Shown: positions 1 to 10,900 of the stretch, one piece after another
Layout of the letters: each line of letters opens with the position of its first letter
How positions within the stretch are numbered: position 1 is the first letter of the stretch
NCBI GenBank assembly: GCA_008694505.1
Contig: VZDJ01000049.1
Span: 4,121,932-4,185,931, forward strand
Direction of reading: 5' to 3'
Length of the DNA stretch: 64,000 nt
From: Cyanoderma ruficeps
Lineage: Eukaryota > Chordata > Aves > Passeriformes > Timaliidae
Made by a program: the position numbers and the translations under genes
Notes under the pieces: model-generated
What the model was told of the DNA's origin: nothing
Databases searched by the model: none
The model's input: the letters and a program-made list of their open reading frames with translations, nothing else

Positions 1-593
1 GGTGTGAGTGTTGTGTTGGCTGGGGAGGAGGGAGGAAGGGAAACTTTCTAAAAGTGAGCCTGGCAGAAAAGGGAAAATTACTCCAGCTGATATTTCAGGT
101 GAAGTTTCACAGTTGTCAGCCAAACCATCCGGCAGTTTACCCATATGCTTTCCTGTTTGAAACATTTTATTCTTTTCCACTTCCAGATTCAAACAGCCTT
201 CAGGGATTTATAACATTTACTTAAAAACAGCAAACATTTTCAATTATTTCCACACTGTTCAGAGACCATAATTTACTTAATGCTATGAACAATCACATTT
301 CTCGGGGACTGCTGTGAAATGTCACCTCTAAAGAATGGCTCCCTTGTTGGTAGCAGTGAAAGCCTGGGTTATAGTTTTCATTTTTTATTTTGATTTAATT
401 TTCAGACAGTTCAACTTTCACACCATGCATGAGTGACTAAATTCATTTCACTTGTCGGGAGAGAAAAATTTTCATAATTAAAATCTAAACCGAGGGTGGC
501 CTTTTGCTTGCTGACCACATAGTTTCGTCTCCTGTGGTTGGCTTTTGTTCTGGACAGTGTGGGGTTGGGGTTTGGGTTTCTGTGTCCCTCTCA
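1..593. other. Unique non-coding sequence, nothing recognised
   Basis: AT-rich unique sequence with no recognised repeat, no RNA gene and no convincing exon. A 69-codon open frame beginning at 545 runs into the CR1 element and is spurious. Confidence 0.6.
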
Positions 594-979
594 AGCTGAG
601 GGAGCTGGGATTGTTTAGGCTGGAGAAAACAGGCTCAGGGGAGACCTTGTCAATATCTACAACGACCTCAAAGGAGGTTGGAGAGATGTGGGGTCGGTCC
701 TTTCTTCCAATAACAAGTGATAGAATGAGAGAAAATGGCCTAAAGTTGCATTAGGGGGGTTTGGGTTGGATATTAGGAAGAATTTCTTCACTGGAAGGGT
801 GCTCAGGCATTGGAACTGGCTGCCCAGGGCAGTGAAACCACCATCCCTGGAAGTGACCAAAAAACAAGTGGATGTGGTGCTTAGGAACAGAGGTAGGGGT
901 GGAACTGGCAGTGCTGGGGTAATGGTCAGACATGATCTTAGAGGTTCTTTTCCAACCTTAATGATTCTGTGATTCTGTT
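594..979 (+). mobile_element. CR1 LINE, 5'-truncated 3' end
   Basis: This is the 3'-terminal part of an avian CR1 non-LTR retrotransposon. The match begins near the familiar 'gctgagggagctggga' segment, passes through the 'ggatattaggaagaatttcttcactg' type segment (about 770-790) and 'ggctgcccagggcagtg' (about 819-835), and ends in the CR1 signature 'ttttccaaccttaatgatt' followed by a short ATTCTGTG octamer repeat at 961-979. CR1 uses an 8-bp terminal repeat instead of poly-A and nearly all copies are 5'-truncated, as here. Only about 385 bp of the 3' end remain, with no usable reverse transcriptase frame, so the copy is dead. The assignment rests on recalled family consensus; the subfamily cannot be named. 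Confidence 0.95.
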
Positions 980-1421
980 ATCAATAAACAACCGTCAGGA
1001 ATTTGTCTGAACCTTGGAAGAATTTAAATGAAGGAACCATGTGGGCCATGGATGAAATTCCTCTCTACCCACAGCGACACAATCCATCTTTTTTTTTTTT
1101 CCAGAGCAGTGCATTAAAAGTTGATATCATATATAATTGAGCTTTTTATATGCATGAATTCCCTCAGGAGCACCCTGGTGTGAAAAATAATGTGAACTTG
1201 CTTTGTGGCCCTGTCTAAAACCAGATGTGTTCCAGCAAGGTCACCCCTCCTTGGCTGATCTCCTGGAGCTGTGAGTGACCACCTCCAGTGCAGATCTCAG
1301 TGCTGGGAGTTGGCTATTGCATGGGAGCAGCCTGAACTTCTTTCCTGTGATGTGGACAATCACTAGAGATGAAGAATCCCATCCCACCAACCAGCTACTG
1401 AGTAAAGACTAATTTTGACAC
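980..1421. other. Unique non-coding sequence between CR1 and LTR-like element
   Basis: No gene or repeat recognised. There is a T-tract at about 1089-1101, and the remainder is ordinary unique sequence. Confidence 0.55.
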
Positions 1422-1748
1422 TGTTTTACACCACAATGACACAGACTCTAAGATTCAGAGGGCTGAAAATTACTCCTTTATTTTTGGGATGTGTCTCCCT
1501 TTTATACTATTATACTATTGGCCTATTTTACACAGACCAGTTTGGCTGGTGACACAAAGGCAAACCTCCTCACTCACACTGGTCAGACCAGAGGAACATG
1601 ATCAAGAAGCCCCTCCTAGGAAAAGGAATGGATAACACAGTACAGTTACAAAAATATTTCTCCTGTTTACAGAAAATTCCCTGGGAAAAGAATTTCAGGA
1701 AACCAAAACACCTCAGGCATGGAACCGGGGCGACATAATTTAGCTACA
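1422..1748 (-). mobile_element. Probable solo LTR of an endogenous retrovirus (minus strand)
   Basis: Read on the minus strand, this 327-bp block is laid out like an LTR. It begins TGTAGCTAAATT and ends GTGTAAAACA. It carries a CCAAT box (GGCCAAT, complement of 1517-1523), then GTATAAAA (complement of 1500-1507), then AATAAA (complement of 1477-1482). The close spacing of TATA box and poly-A signal resembles compact avian retroviral LTRs of about 330 bp. No internal retroviral sequence or second LTR is nearby, so it would be a solo LTR. I see no clean target-site duplication, and the termini could extend a few bases either way: an ACACTGT motif at 1418-1424 is mirrored at 1746-1752. A fortuitous arrangement is possible. 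Confidence 0.5.
1500..1507 (-). promoter_or_regulatory. TATA box of the LTR-like element
   Basis: The complement reads GTATAAAA, with a GGCCAAT box 10 bp upstream on the same strand (1517-1523). The pair would form the U3 promoter of the putative LTR. Confidence 0.4.
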
Positions 1749-4700
1749 GTGTGGAGTGGCCAGTGCCAAGCTGTAGAGAAGCTGACAATAAAATGTTGGG
1801 CTCCTTCACCTGCCTACCATGGAAAGGTGGGTTGTCTGCCCCCCTGCTCGCACCAACCACTCTGACCAGCTTCTAGTTCTTGGGAAGGGTCCATCACCTC
1901 AAAACACCCCTGGAAAAATTGCCCTGAGTCCTTCTCCCAAAAGCTGGGCTCATTTCCATCAAGAATCCATACACTATTCCCTGAAATGTACTGGGCATTA
2001 AAACTTTATGCAAATAATTATTACAGCTAAGCCGTGGTTGTAATTTCCATTTCACTGAGGTCAGTTGCATTACATTTTTTGGTTTAGCTGCTGGTGGTAT
2101 AAACGGCTTGTGCTCCTCTTTGAGGGTGCTGGTTTTAAATTAAATATAAAGCTGGGACGTATGCATCTTCTTTAGGCTCCCAAGCCACGGAGGTGCACTC
2201 TTTAATCAAAATCCATTACCTTTCATGAGATGCCAAGGATTAACCCTTAAGTGACTCTGGGGACACTGTTCAGTTAAAGTTGCACTGATAAAGTCAGTCC
2301 TACACAGTATTTATGCTTTTCTGTTGAGATAAATGGTCCCTGGGAAGCGCTGAACTAAGCAAGCCAACAAGCATAGAATTTCAGAGGTTAATTGTATTCT
2401 TGTTCTTTTCCAAACACGGCTTTCAAAGGATTATTTCTCCATTTATTTTTCTTTTCCTTTAAGCTGGTTAAAACTTTTTGAAATGCCACATACATCCTTC
2501 ATGCAACATGGTTCTGTTTTTCCTGCTGCCAGGAACATGCCTTTTAAAGGTATGGGATCACAGATGTGCACACAGTTGTGTTATCAAAAGCTTATCTTTC
2601 AGTTAGTCGAGGTTGGGAGAAAAGTGAGAAAAATCAAAGGTTTCAGTTGCTAAAAAAGTGGAGGAGAAACAAGTTTTAATTTTAAGCTGTGTGGAGTGCA
2701 TACAGGAAAGGAATTGTGCTTTTAATTAAGTTTGTCAGCACGTTACGCGTGGCTGAAGCTAAAGGAAATATTATGGAGGTGTGAAAATCTAGGGAGAGAG
2801 AAGTTGGTATTTTATCTGGTATGGTCTCGAGGAGAAACATGGTACATGTGAAAAATCAAACACCCTGCAGAGTTATCTAAACAATGGTCTGATAAAAAAA
2901 AAAAATTTCCCAACCACCCTTCCCTCACTCACATCCATTTGCACCTGAACTGGGCAGTGGGGGCTGCTGTAGCTAAACCAAAACTTCGCTGATGTGGAAA
3001 ATGAGTTGTTTGTTTAGCACAAATATAACAGCAAATGTATCAATAACCTTACAAATCCAACCAACAGAATGGATTTACCCCAGCTGATGGTAACCCAAAT
3101 ATCTGAGCAGTAGAAAAGAAATTCACAACCCACTGCTGTATCTTCCTCAGCCTCACAGAAGTTCCAGCCCACGTCTCCAAAGAAGCTCCCTGAGCAGCAG
3201 GCTCAGAGCTGGCTGGGGCAAAGGGCAGCTGCTCCCCTGCTCTCAGCAGCTGCAGGGCTTCTCATCCTTCCTGACCCAAAAAAGGTCACATTTTTACTGA
3301 GCTCTAATCCAAGGATCTTTATTTACATCTTCCAGACTTGAGGATGCTATTTTACCTTTGTGCATGAACAAATGGGAATGTCTGTGGTGATCCTGATAGA
3401 GCTACTCAAGCATTGATTCTTCTCCATCAGCAGGAATTGAGGCAATTTGTTGTCCTCACAAGTATCTTTTTATCACTTTTCTTGAGGGATTTCCTATTTG
3501 CTTTTAACCTTTGGGGAGAAGGCTAATCTCTTTTTTTAACAATGATTTGGTTTTCCCCCTCTCCTCCACAGAAATTAACAAAGAGGGCTTTGTGCACCTC
3601 CACTCTCCACATCGGCTCACCCAAGAAGCCTGAAGCTGGGGTGGGTGGAAGGTGCAATTAATCCTGCTGCAAATAACCAGGTCCAATTAATCCTGTTGGA
3701 GTGGGACAGGATATGTGGAGCTGGGAGGCCTCGTTGCTCTGCCTCCCTGGGAAAGGCTGTCTGTGTCAGAGAGCTTTGCTTTGGCAAGGCTGGTTCCTTG
3801 GAGAAACACAAGGATGTCCAGCCTGGAAAGGGCTGGAATTCTGCTGCTCATGCTGCCAAGGGAGGTTTGAATTTTTCCCCAGGAGCAGGATTTCATCTGA
3901 GATTTTTACTGTCACTGAGAACTGACAGAATCCTTGAAGTCTCAATTTTCTTGACAGGAGTCAGCTTGCAAACTCTTATTTATTCGCTGTGCGGCATCCT
4001 CAATATGCCACGGGAGTCATTAACCTACGTAAATTAACTGCATCCTCAAAATGTATAAACAAGCTAATTTTAAGCATCCTCTAGATCTGAGTGAAACGTA
4101 TTTTGTGTGCTAAAACATTGAAAATTGGAAGACATGATTCTGAGAAGAATGGTGTTTAACACTCCGAGTGTTTTTTATCTTCAAAGAGCTTAACGAACTT
4201 CAGTTGATTAATAATTTAGTAAGTGATGTATATTAAAGTGTAAATAGTGCAAATACAAGCTTCTCATAAAGATTTGGATGCCGTGGCTAAGTTTTTGGGG
4301 GGTTTTTTCAGATAAAACTGGTGTAAAATTAATTAAGCAGCTAAACAAGCTTGTGCCTTCACTTACCTCTTAAACATGAAGTTTCAAAAGTTATTGCAGT
4401 AATAGCAAACCTGAAAGTATTTAAAAATAAGGAATTAAATTTTCTGGTTTGGATGGCCAATAAATAAGGTGGCTGACAACTAAACAACAAATTAGTCTAG
4501 AAAATTGTTAGAAAAGTCCTGTGTTGGACAGTCACACTAGCTGCCATTTAAAAATGCAATTTACCATGACACATCTTCCATTTGATACTTACAGAACAAA
4601 TTAGCCAGAAAAGCACCTCGTATTCCCAAATACTTTTAGCCAGTGGCTTTTTCAAGGTTAAATAGACAACGCACACGATCTTTGAAGTAGCAAATGGTGC

Positions 4701-5448
4701 TACTAAAAAATCCATTAATACACATATTAACACAAATTTGACAGGCCCTCATGGCAGTCGTTGGAGACAACTAACAAGGGATGCTTCACAGGACCAGTCA
4801 CATTTCCAAGAGGTTCATTTTGTTAATTATTTGTTACTCTGAGTGCAGTGATAAAAGCATGCTAATATGCCATGGAAGCTTTTTCTTTCCTCTGGCCTAA
4901 TTAAGGATAAACTCTTCTTTTGGACAAGACATTGCAGTGGCACATCTTCCAAAAGGTGCTTTTAAATTTCTTTTCACTGTGTTTCTGATTATTCTAGAAT
5001 TATTATCTAGGAAGGAGCAATCCACTGACTGGAGCTGTCAAATATGCAGCCCACTGAATAGCAATAGCTGTCAAATTAGTAAATATTACCTGTATTTGCT
5101 ACAGCCAGCAAAAATACAAGAGTGCAGTGAGAATTCTAAGTGAATGCATGGAAAATAGATCTCCTGGGCTCATGGAAACTCATGCCAGCAATGGATTTGC
5201 CCATTGCAGGGACTGAGCAGGCAGTGAGTGCACCTCCGTCATCATCCTTTGCAAAATCTCCCTCCTCACAGAGAGCTCCTGTGACCAACAGTTTTAACTT
5301 CAGGGAACACCTGGGATGATGCTTTGTGGCTCCTGTGTAAGCAGGTTGGATGACTGCTGAGGCTGAAGTTTTTCATAAACCCTGCTTCTGCTCACCAAAA
5401 TCTCTTCAACACACGTTCAGCTTAAAGCCCGAGGAGAATGACATTCCT
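1749..5448. other. Long unique non-coding stretch
   Basis: No coding exon, RNA gene or transposon recognised over 3.7 kb. The sequence is AT-rich and includes stretches such as 2000-2300 and 4050-4500 that lack repeat signatures and are dense in TAAT-type cores. They are reasonable candidates for conserved non-coding elements but nothing here proves it. A 130-codon open frame at 3645-4037 shows no family resemblance. Confidence 0.5.
2008..2020 (+). promoter_or_regulatory. Composite POU octamer / TAATTA homeodomain site
   Basis: The canonical octamer ATGCAAAT (2008-2015) overlaps by one base a TAATTA homeodomain core (2015-2020). POU factors bind the octamer and homeodomain factors bind TAATTA; the overlapping arrangement suits a POU-homeodomain composite site. 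Function is inference, since each motif alone is common by chance. Confidence 0.3.
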
Positions 5449-5487
5449 GTCCAGCAAAGCACTTAAGCAAATGCTTAAATTTCAAGG
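5449..5487. repeat. Candidate ancient amniote interspersed repeat fragment
   Basis: The segment with 'cagcaaagcacttaagca' followed by 'aatgcttaaatttcaagg' closely resembles a recurrent ancient amniote repeat containing a 'cacttaagca-tgcttaa' core that I have seen many times in bird and turtle sequence. I cannot name the family. Only about 40 bp are recognisable. Confidence 0.4.
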
Positions 5488-5763
5488 TAACAACAGGCTT
5501 GAATTAAGTAGGTGCTTCTCTTTAAACAGACAAGCCAATATTCTTCTTTCTCAATATTTCCTTAGCTACAAACTGTAGATCACCCAGCTCCTCCTGCCCT
5601 TCCTTTGCAGGCAGGATTGGTGCCACTTCAACCTTTTGCAAGATCCTCAAAGATGTTTCCCATTCCTGTTTTTCCCACAAGATTTTCTCAGAAAAACAGC
5701 CTGGATATGGCTGCCCATGTGGGTCTAGAGTTGCACACGAGGATTGTGCAGGTGTGAGGGAAA

Positions 5764-5802
5764 AGGACCAGCAGTTTTGCTGCTTCCAGGACCAGCAGTT
5801 TT
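5764..5802 (+). repeat. Short tandem duplication, 24-bp period
   Basis: The 15-mer AGGACCAGCAGTTTT occurs at 5764-5778 and again at 5788-5802, giving a 24-bp period with perfect identity of the 15-mers. It looks like a small local duplication, not part of a known repeat family. Confidence 0.8.
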
Positions 5803-7445
5803 ACCAGCCCCAGCACAGCACATGATGGTTCTTGCTGGATCAGCACAATCTACCCCTGAGCTGCTGCTTCCTCCTTAATCAGGCTGATGATCAAGACACT
5901 TCGGAGTATTTTTCTTGTTTCTCCACTTCTCTGTACAGCACTTCCCTCAGCCCTCAAGCACCCCCAGATGAGTTTTCAGCGTGCATATGAAAATTGCAGT
6001 CCCTGAGACCCTCTCCGGGCCCGTTTCGAACGCTCTCAGTTTGCTTTCGTGGCGTCACAAGTGTTTTGTGCTGCTCTCATCCCCACGAGTGCTGTGGCTG
6101 CTGAGAAGCACTGCCCACTTCTCAGAGGTGTTCTCCCCCTTCACCCTCTTCCCAAGGAGGTGACAAAAGTCTTTCTTTGCTCTGCAGCACAGTCCCCTCA
6201 GAGGTGTCGAATATTGTACTTGACCATCACATTGCTCGGCAAAGTGGGACCAGGATTGTTCTGTGTCTCTCCCGAGGCCTGTGATGGCATCACGTTATTC
6301 CCTTCCTCCCACATTATCTCAGCCCCCACTCCTCCCTCATTTCACAATGCATCGCCACGTCTTCACTTAAGAACATGATAGCTCTTTTAAGCATTTCTGT
6401 TCCCCTCTCCCTTGGAATTGCACAGTTAAATCCATTTGGCGTCTTGTCAGTTTACTCTTCCTGAATACTAAATTGTTTTATTTTTTTCCTTTAAATAGGT
6501 AGTCACTAGGTTGTGCCATTAAGAATTTTGGCAATGCTTAAGCCTGAAAAATAGATAAAAGTACGAGAAAAGTGTTCCATGATTGTGCTTCAGCACAAGA
6601 GGCCACAATGTCCTACATAATCAGCCTCTTTCCATACGTACGAAAAATTAATTTCCACTCTGTATTAAAAATAGCACCTTGTTGAACCAGATTGACACTA
6701 AAATCATTTAAAATGGAAAGATAATATTAAATGTATCAAAACCACCTTCACGGCTATTCACCTTCTCACCAAAGGGAGAAAAAATAAAAGGAACTATAGA
6801 GTATTGATGAGGAAGTTATTACTAATGGCTTGAGAATTTAACAGCCCCCAGGCAGAGTGTGTCTTGGAATAGGGAATGGCTTGAAGGTGAGTTGAGTATG
6901 GATCACCTGGTGCCAAGGAGAGCAGCCACAGAACTCTGTGTTCCTGGGGATGATGCTTTATCTCTTTGAGCTGCAAAATTTGCAGCTTGGTTACTTTAAC
7001 ATGGTGCGAAGCTTCACAGCTTTAGGTGTGTTTCTACCTGAAATGAGACGTTTGCACCCACCTTGTTGTGCTGGTGGACAGCCAAGGCACCTGGGGACTG
7101 TGGCTCACCCAAAAAGTCATCAGCAGAGCAAGGATTGAGACCTGCAGCACGACATGCCCAGCGTTAGGCCATCCTGCCTCCCATCATGTGCTCTTCTAGC
7201 AAGGGAAAAGGGTTTTGGAGAGAGAGCCTGTGTCTGCTGAAAATGGCAAGCTGGTGGTTTGAGCCATTCCTTGCCTCCACCCACGGAATCAGAACCGGAT
7301 TCCTTCTCTCTTTGAAGCTGACTAATGTGGTTTTTCACATAAAATCCATTTGCTCAGGCTGCATGTGGGAGGAAGAAGAGTGAACTTCCCCATAATGCTC
7401 ACGAAACACTTTGATATCTTAGCCTGGAAGGCACCATCGAAGTGC
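5803..7445. other. Unique non-coding sequence
   Basis: No gene or transposon recognised. The part at about 6480-6790 is AT-rich, repeat-free and would be worth checking for conservation. The 109-codon open frame at 6049-6378 has no recognisable domain. Confidence 0.5.
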
Positions 7446-7515
7446 AATGGATAATTATTAATGAATTAACTAAATGATTAATTTAGTTAAAAGCTAAATT
7501 ATTTAATTATTCATT
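7446..7515. promoter_or_regulatory. AT-rich homeodomain-motif cluster with inverted repeats
   Basis: About 70 bp are packed with TAAT/ATTA cores. A perfect inverted repeat, TTAACTAAAT-GATTA-ATTTAGTTAA, lies at 7466-7490 (10-bp arms, 5-bp centre). A second inverted pair, AATTTAG...CTAAATT, overlaps it, and TAATGAAT/ATTCATTA-type cores flank both sides. Such arrays are found in homeodomain-bound enhancers. An AT-rich stretch can also gain palindromes by chance, so function is unproven. Confidence 0.3.
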
Positions 7516-7928
7516 AAATTAGCCCCAAATGCGACAGCAGCGCGGAGACAAGCACTCAGTCTGCAGAGCAGTAAAACAACTGGCATTAAAAAGTTGTTTT
7601 CCCCATTATTTAATGAATTAAAGCTTTGGTCATAAACAAGTCATCCAAGTGCCTTTTCAGTCATGGGACAAGTGATGCCTCTCTGGTGTGTCGTTACAGA
7701 TGATAGCAGTGAGAGATTGGAGACAAGATGAGGTCGCTCCTAATGAAGATGAACTTAACCTTTTTGGTAGTGGGATGTCTAAAACTAATTAATCATATTC
7801 TTAGAAACTCCAGCAGAGGTGATTAAAGACACGTCATTCAACAGAAACTTCCCTCAGGAGAACGATTGAGGGTTTACCAAAACTGCAGAGGTTTTCCAGA
7901 ACTCAAGCACATTTTCTCAGTAAGACCA
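7516..7928. other. Unique non-coding sequence
   Basis: No gene or repeat recognised. Confidence 0.5.
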
Positions 7929-7959
7929 CGTGTGTGTGCGTGTGAGAGAGAGAGAGAGA
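7929..7959 (+). repeat. Compound (TG)n(GA)n microsatellite
   Basis: A (TG)n run interrupted by CG passes into about eight GA units. A CACGTG E-box at 7927-7932 overlaps its left edge. Confidence 0.9.
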
Positions 7960-10900
7960 AGAGGGAAAGTGAAGCCAGATTCATTTCTGGTGTGTGGCTG
8001 CACTGAAATCAAACAAAACAAAAAGGAACTTGGGCTTGATCATTTTTCAGCTGCACCTCTAAGCCAGGCTTAGCGTGTCCCTCTTCAAACAAAACTAACT
8101 GAAAGCAAAAAATGAGGATGGGCCGTCTCATGCTATGTGATGGTTTGCCTTCTCTGCCATAAAAGGAGCTTTAAAATATTCACCTTTTTTGAGCACACGT
8201 GCAGGTGTGACAGCACAGGAGATCCCACAGGGGCTGGAGGTCACCCAGAGCACGGTGACACCCCAGACAGGCAGCACAGACACTCAGAGGAAGTTCTTTT
8301 AAGATCGTAATTTGAATGCATCAGGCAGACCTCTGCAGAGGAAAACTGGCCTCTGAGGAGTTGTTGAACATAAGTTCAAGGGCAGGTGTTCAGCTAATAC
8401 TCTTTGTGCAGTGGACATGGTGAGAAATAATTTCCCTGGCTCATAAAGGGTTTCGTGGGTTTTATTTGCTAGTGGAACTACTGTAGCATATTCCTTTCCC
8501 CCCCAAAATAACAGCTGAAAGGAAATGACTGCAAAGGAGCATTTCTGTGATGGTGGGCACTCATCCAGGATGTGGGAGATCAGAGTTGAAGCCAGGCTTG
8601 AGCTGAGCTTCCATGTGCTCACCCAGCTGCCTCTCCACATGGAGCAGCCCCAGCAGAGAGACTGGAGGAGCTCTGCTCCAGGGCAGTGGCAGGGAAATGC
8701 CTCTGGGATATGGGAGAACAACTCCCTGCTTCCAAGATCACAGCAGTGTGTATTTCCCACTCTTTAGGAGCATGCTCCAATTAGCTGTTTGCATCTTTCT
8801 CTCAAGACACTTCACTTTGGAGGTTAGAAACCTTCCCCAACAAACATTTTGATGATTTTGCTGTAAAACATATTCTCTTTTCTGGCATGCTAATGTTTGT
8901 GAACAGAAAGATGCTCCAGCAAAAATGTTCAGCTAGCTTTAGACAGCACATCATGCAACAGATCAACCTCCATGCTGCAACTCCCAAAGCACCTCTGGTC
9001 CCTTTCTCCCTGGAGACTGCGAGGACAGGTCCAGTCAGATGTGTTGGGTTCACCTGAGACACCAGAAATGTTCCTGGTAGGGAAACACCTCCTCAGCCTC
9101 TTTGCACTACAGCGATTCCATTCCCTGCTCAGCCCTGTGCTCCTTTTGCTCCCCAGTCCCCTTCTGTGGACACAGGGACGTTAGCTGACTCTGCCATTAT
9201 CTCCTTACAAGGCAGAAAGGAGTCAAGCTGCACTTGGGAAGAGCTATTTAGCCACTTCCATGAAATCTCACAATTTAGGCCATTTATCAGCTCCTGGAGT
9301 CCAGTCCTTGATTCAGCAACATCCCCAACAGACAATTAAATCTATCATCCTAACTCGTCCCATTGAAGTCTGCTGGCAGGCACAAGGCTGAAGTTATGTC
9401 TGTCCTTGAAAGATTAGACCCCTTATTCTCCTCTAGTGCTTCAAATAAAATAGTTGGAAGCCAATTTCTTGTAAAGTTCACTGGTTTTCCACCTGCAGAG
9501 CAGCTGTGGGCAAAGGGCCTTGTGTTTTATGACTATTAATAATTCCAGCCTGTGCTGCAAAAATATATGAGAAACTTCAGCAATTTTTTTCAGTTCAGTA
9601 CTTGAATTCTAGAATTAGACTTTGAGACATCTTGTTTCACACATACTGCAGAGGCGGGGAATGGAGACAAGTTGTCATGCATGAATGAAGATGCTGGGAA
9701 TTAGATGAAAGAGATTTTCCCACCTCCTAATAAAAGTCAAAAGTGACTCATCTGAAATACAGGAGATTAACAGTGGCCAATAATTTCAGTACTGCTTTGA
9801 TAAAGTTTGATGTTGGATATTCTTATGAAAAATTTGACCCAAGAAAATCTGCATGAAGCACCTGAGAGCCAGAAACTCGATGGTTCCATGTTAGAACCAT
9901 TTTAGGCCAAAATTCTGAAACAGAACTCTCTCCACTCTTTTCTTCCTCACATCCACAGTTCCTTAAATCTGAAAAAGCTTTTAGAAGGGTTTTTTGGTCT
10001 CTTCCTAAAACAGGAATTGACAGGCTTCAGAACATCTATTTTGTAAGAGAAGAAAGAAAAACGGTCTCAGGTTAGTGGCAATTAATATGCCAGCTACATA
10101 AATCAGATATCTTCTACCCCGGACCTTAGCATTAAAAATAAAATATCCACATGACACAATGAAAAGTAGGAAAATAATCACCAGCAGACCTTTATTTCCC
10201 CCAGGTTGCAGGGAGAAACCCTGGAAACATTAACTATAGAGGCATGTAAAGAGGCATCTCTTAAATTTATCTTTATCAGGACTTCTGGCTGACAAAGTGT
10301 TACTTTAAACTGATTTGCAGTATCCATCACAAAGTAGGCCTTCAAAGAAAATATTTATATTTTTAATGCAGGTCCGTAAAGTCCCGAGGACTTTTGGGCA
10401 GTGAACCATGAGGTCAGCATGCTCTTCAGAAGCCAGGGTGATCTGTAGACTCCAGAGGTTCTGTGTCCCACTGTTTATTGCTGCAGGGAGATAATTAAAG
10501 TTCTGTTTCACAACACAGAGATCTCAAAAGCTCACTGGGGTTTGTCCTGGGTCCTTAGAACCACCTGGAATTTCTAGCTCTGCAACCAGGTAGGAGGGGA
10601 TTTGCCCCTGGCGTAGTCCAGGAATTTGGCTTGCAAGTAACAGGAGTGGCCTTGGCACCAGCAGACAGATTCTGGAAAGGTTTTATTATTAGTGTGTTGT
10701 GCAAGAAAATGATCTGTTTCTTTTCCATTTCAAGAGGGCATAAATTTTGTCTTTTTGAGGCTGCAGTGGGGGAGGTTTCCTGGCTCATTCAGGTGCAACT
10801 GTCAGTGGAGGAAGCAACAAGTTTAGAAACAAATACTGTCTAAACCACTGTCCTTCAGTGATCCTGATCAAGAGCACAGCAACAGGTCAGTGGGGTCTCT

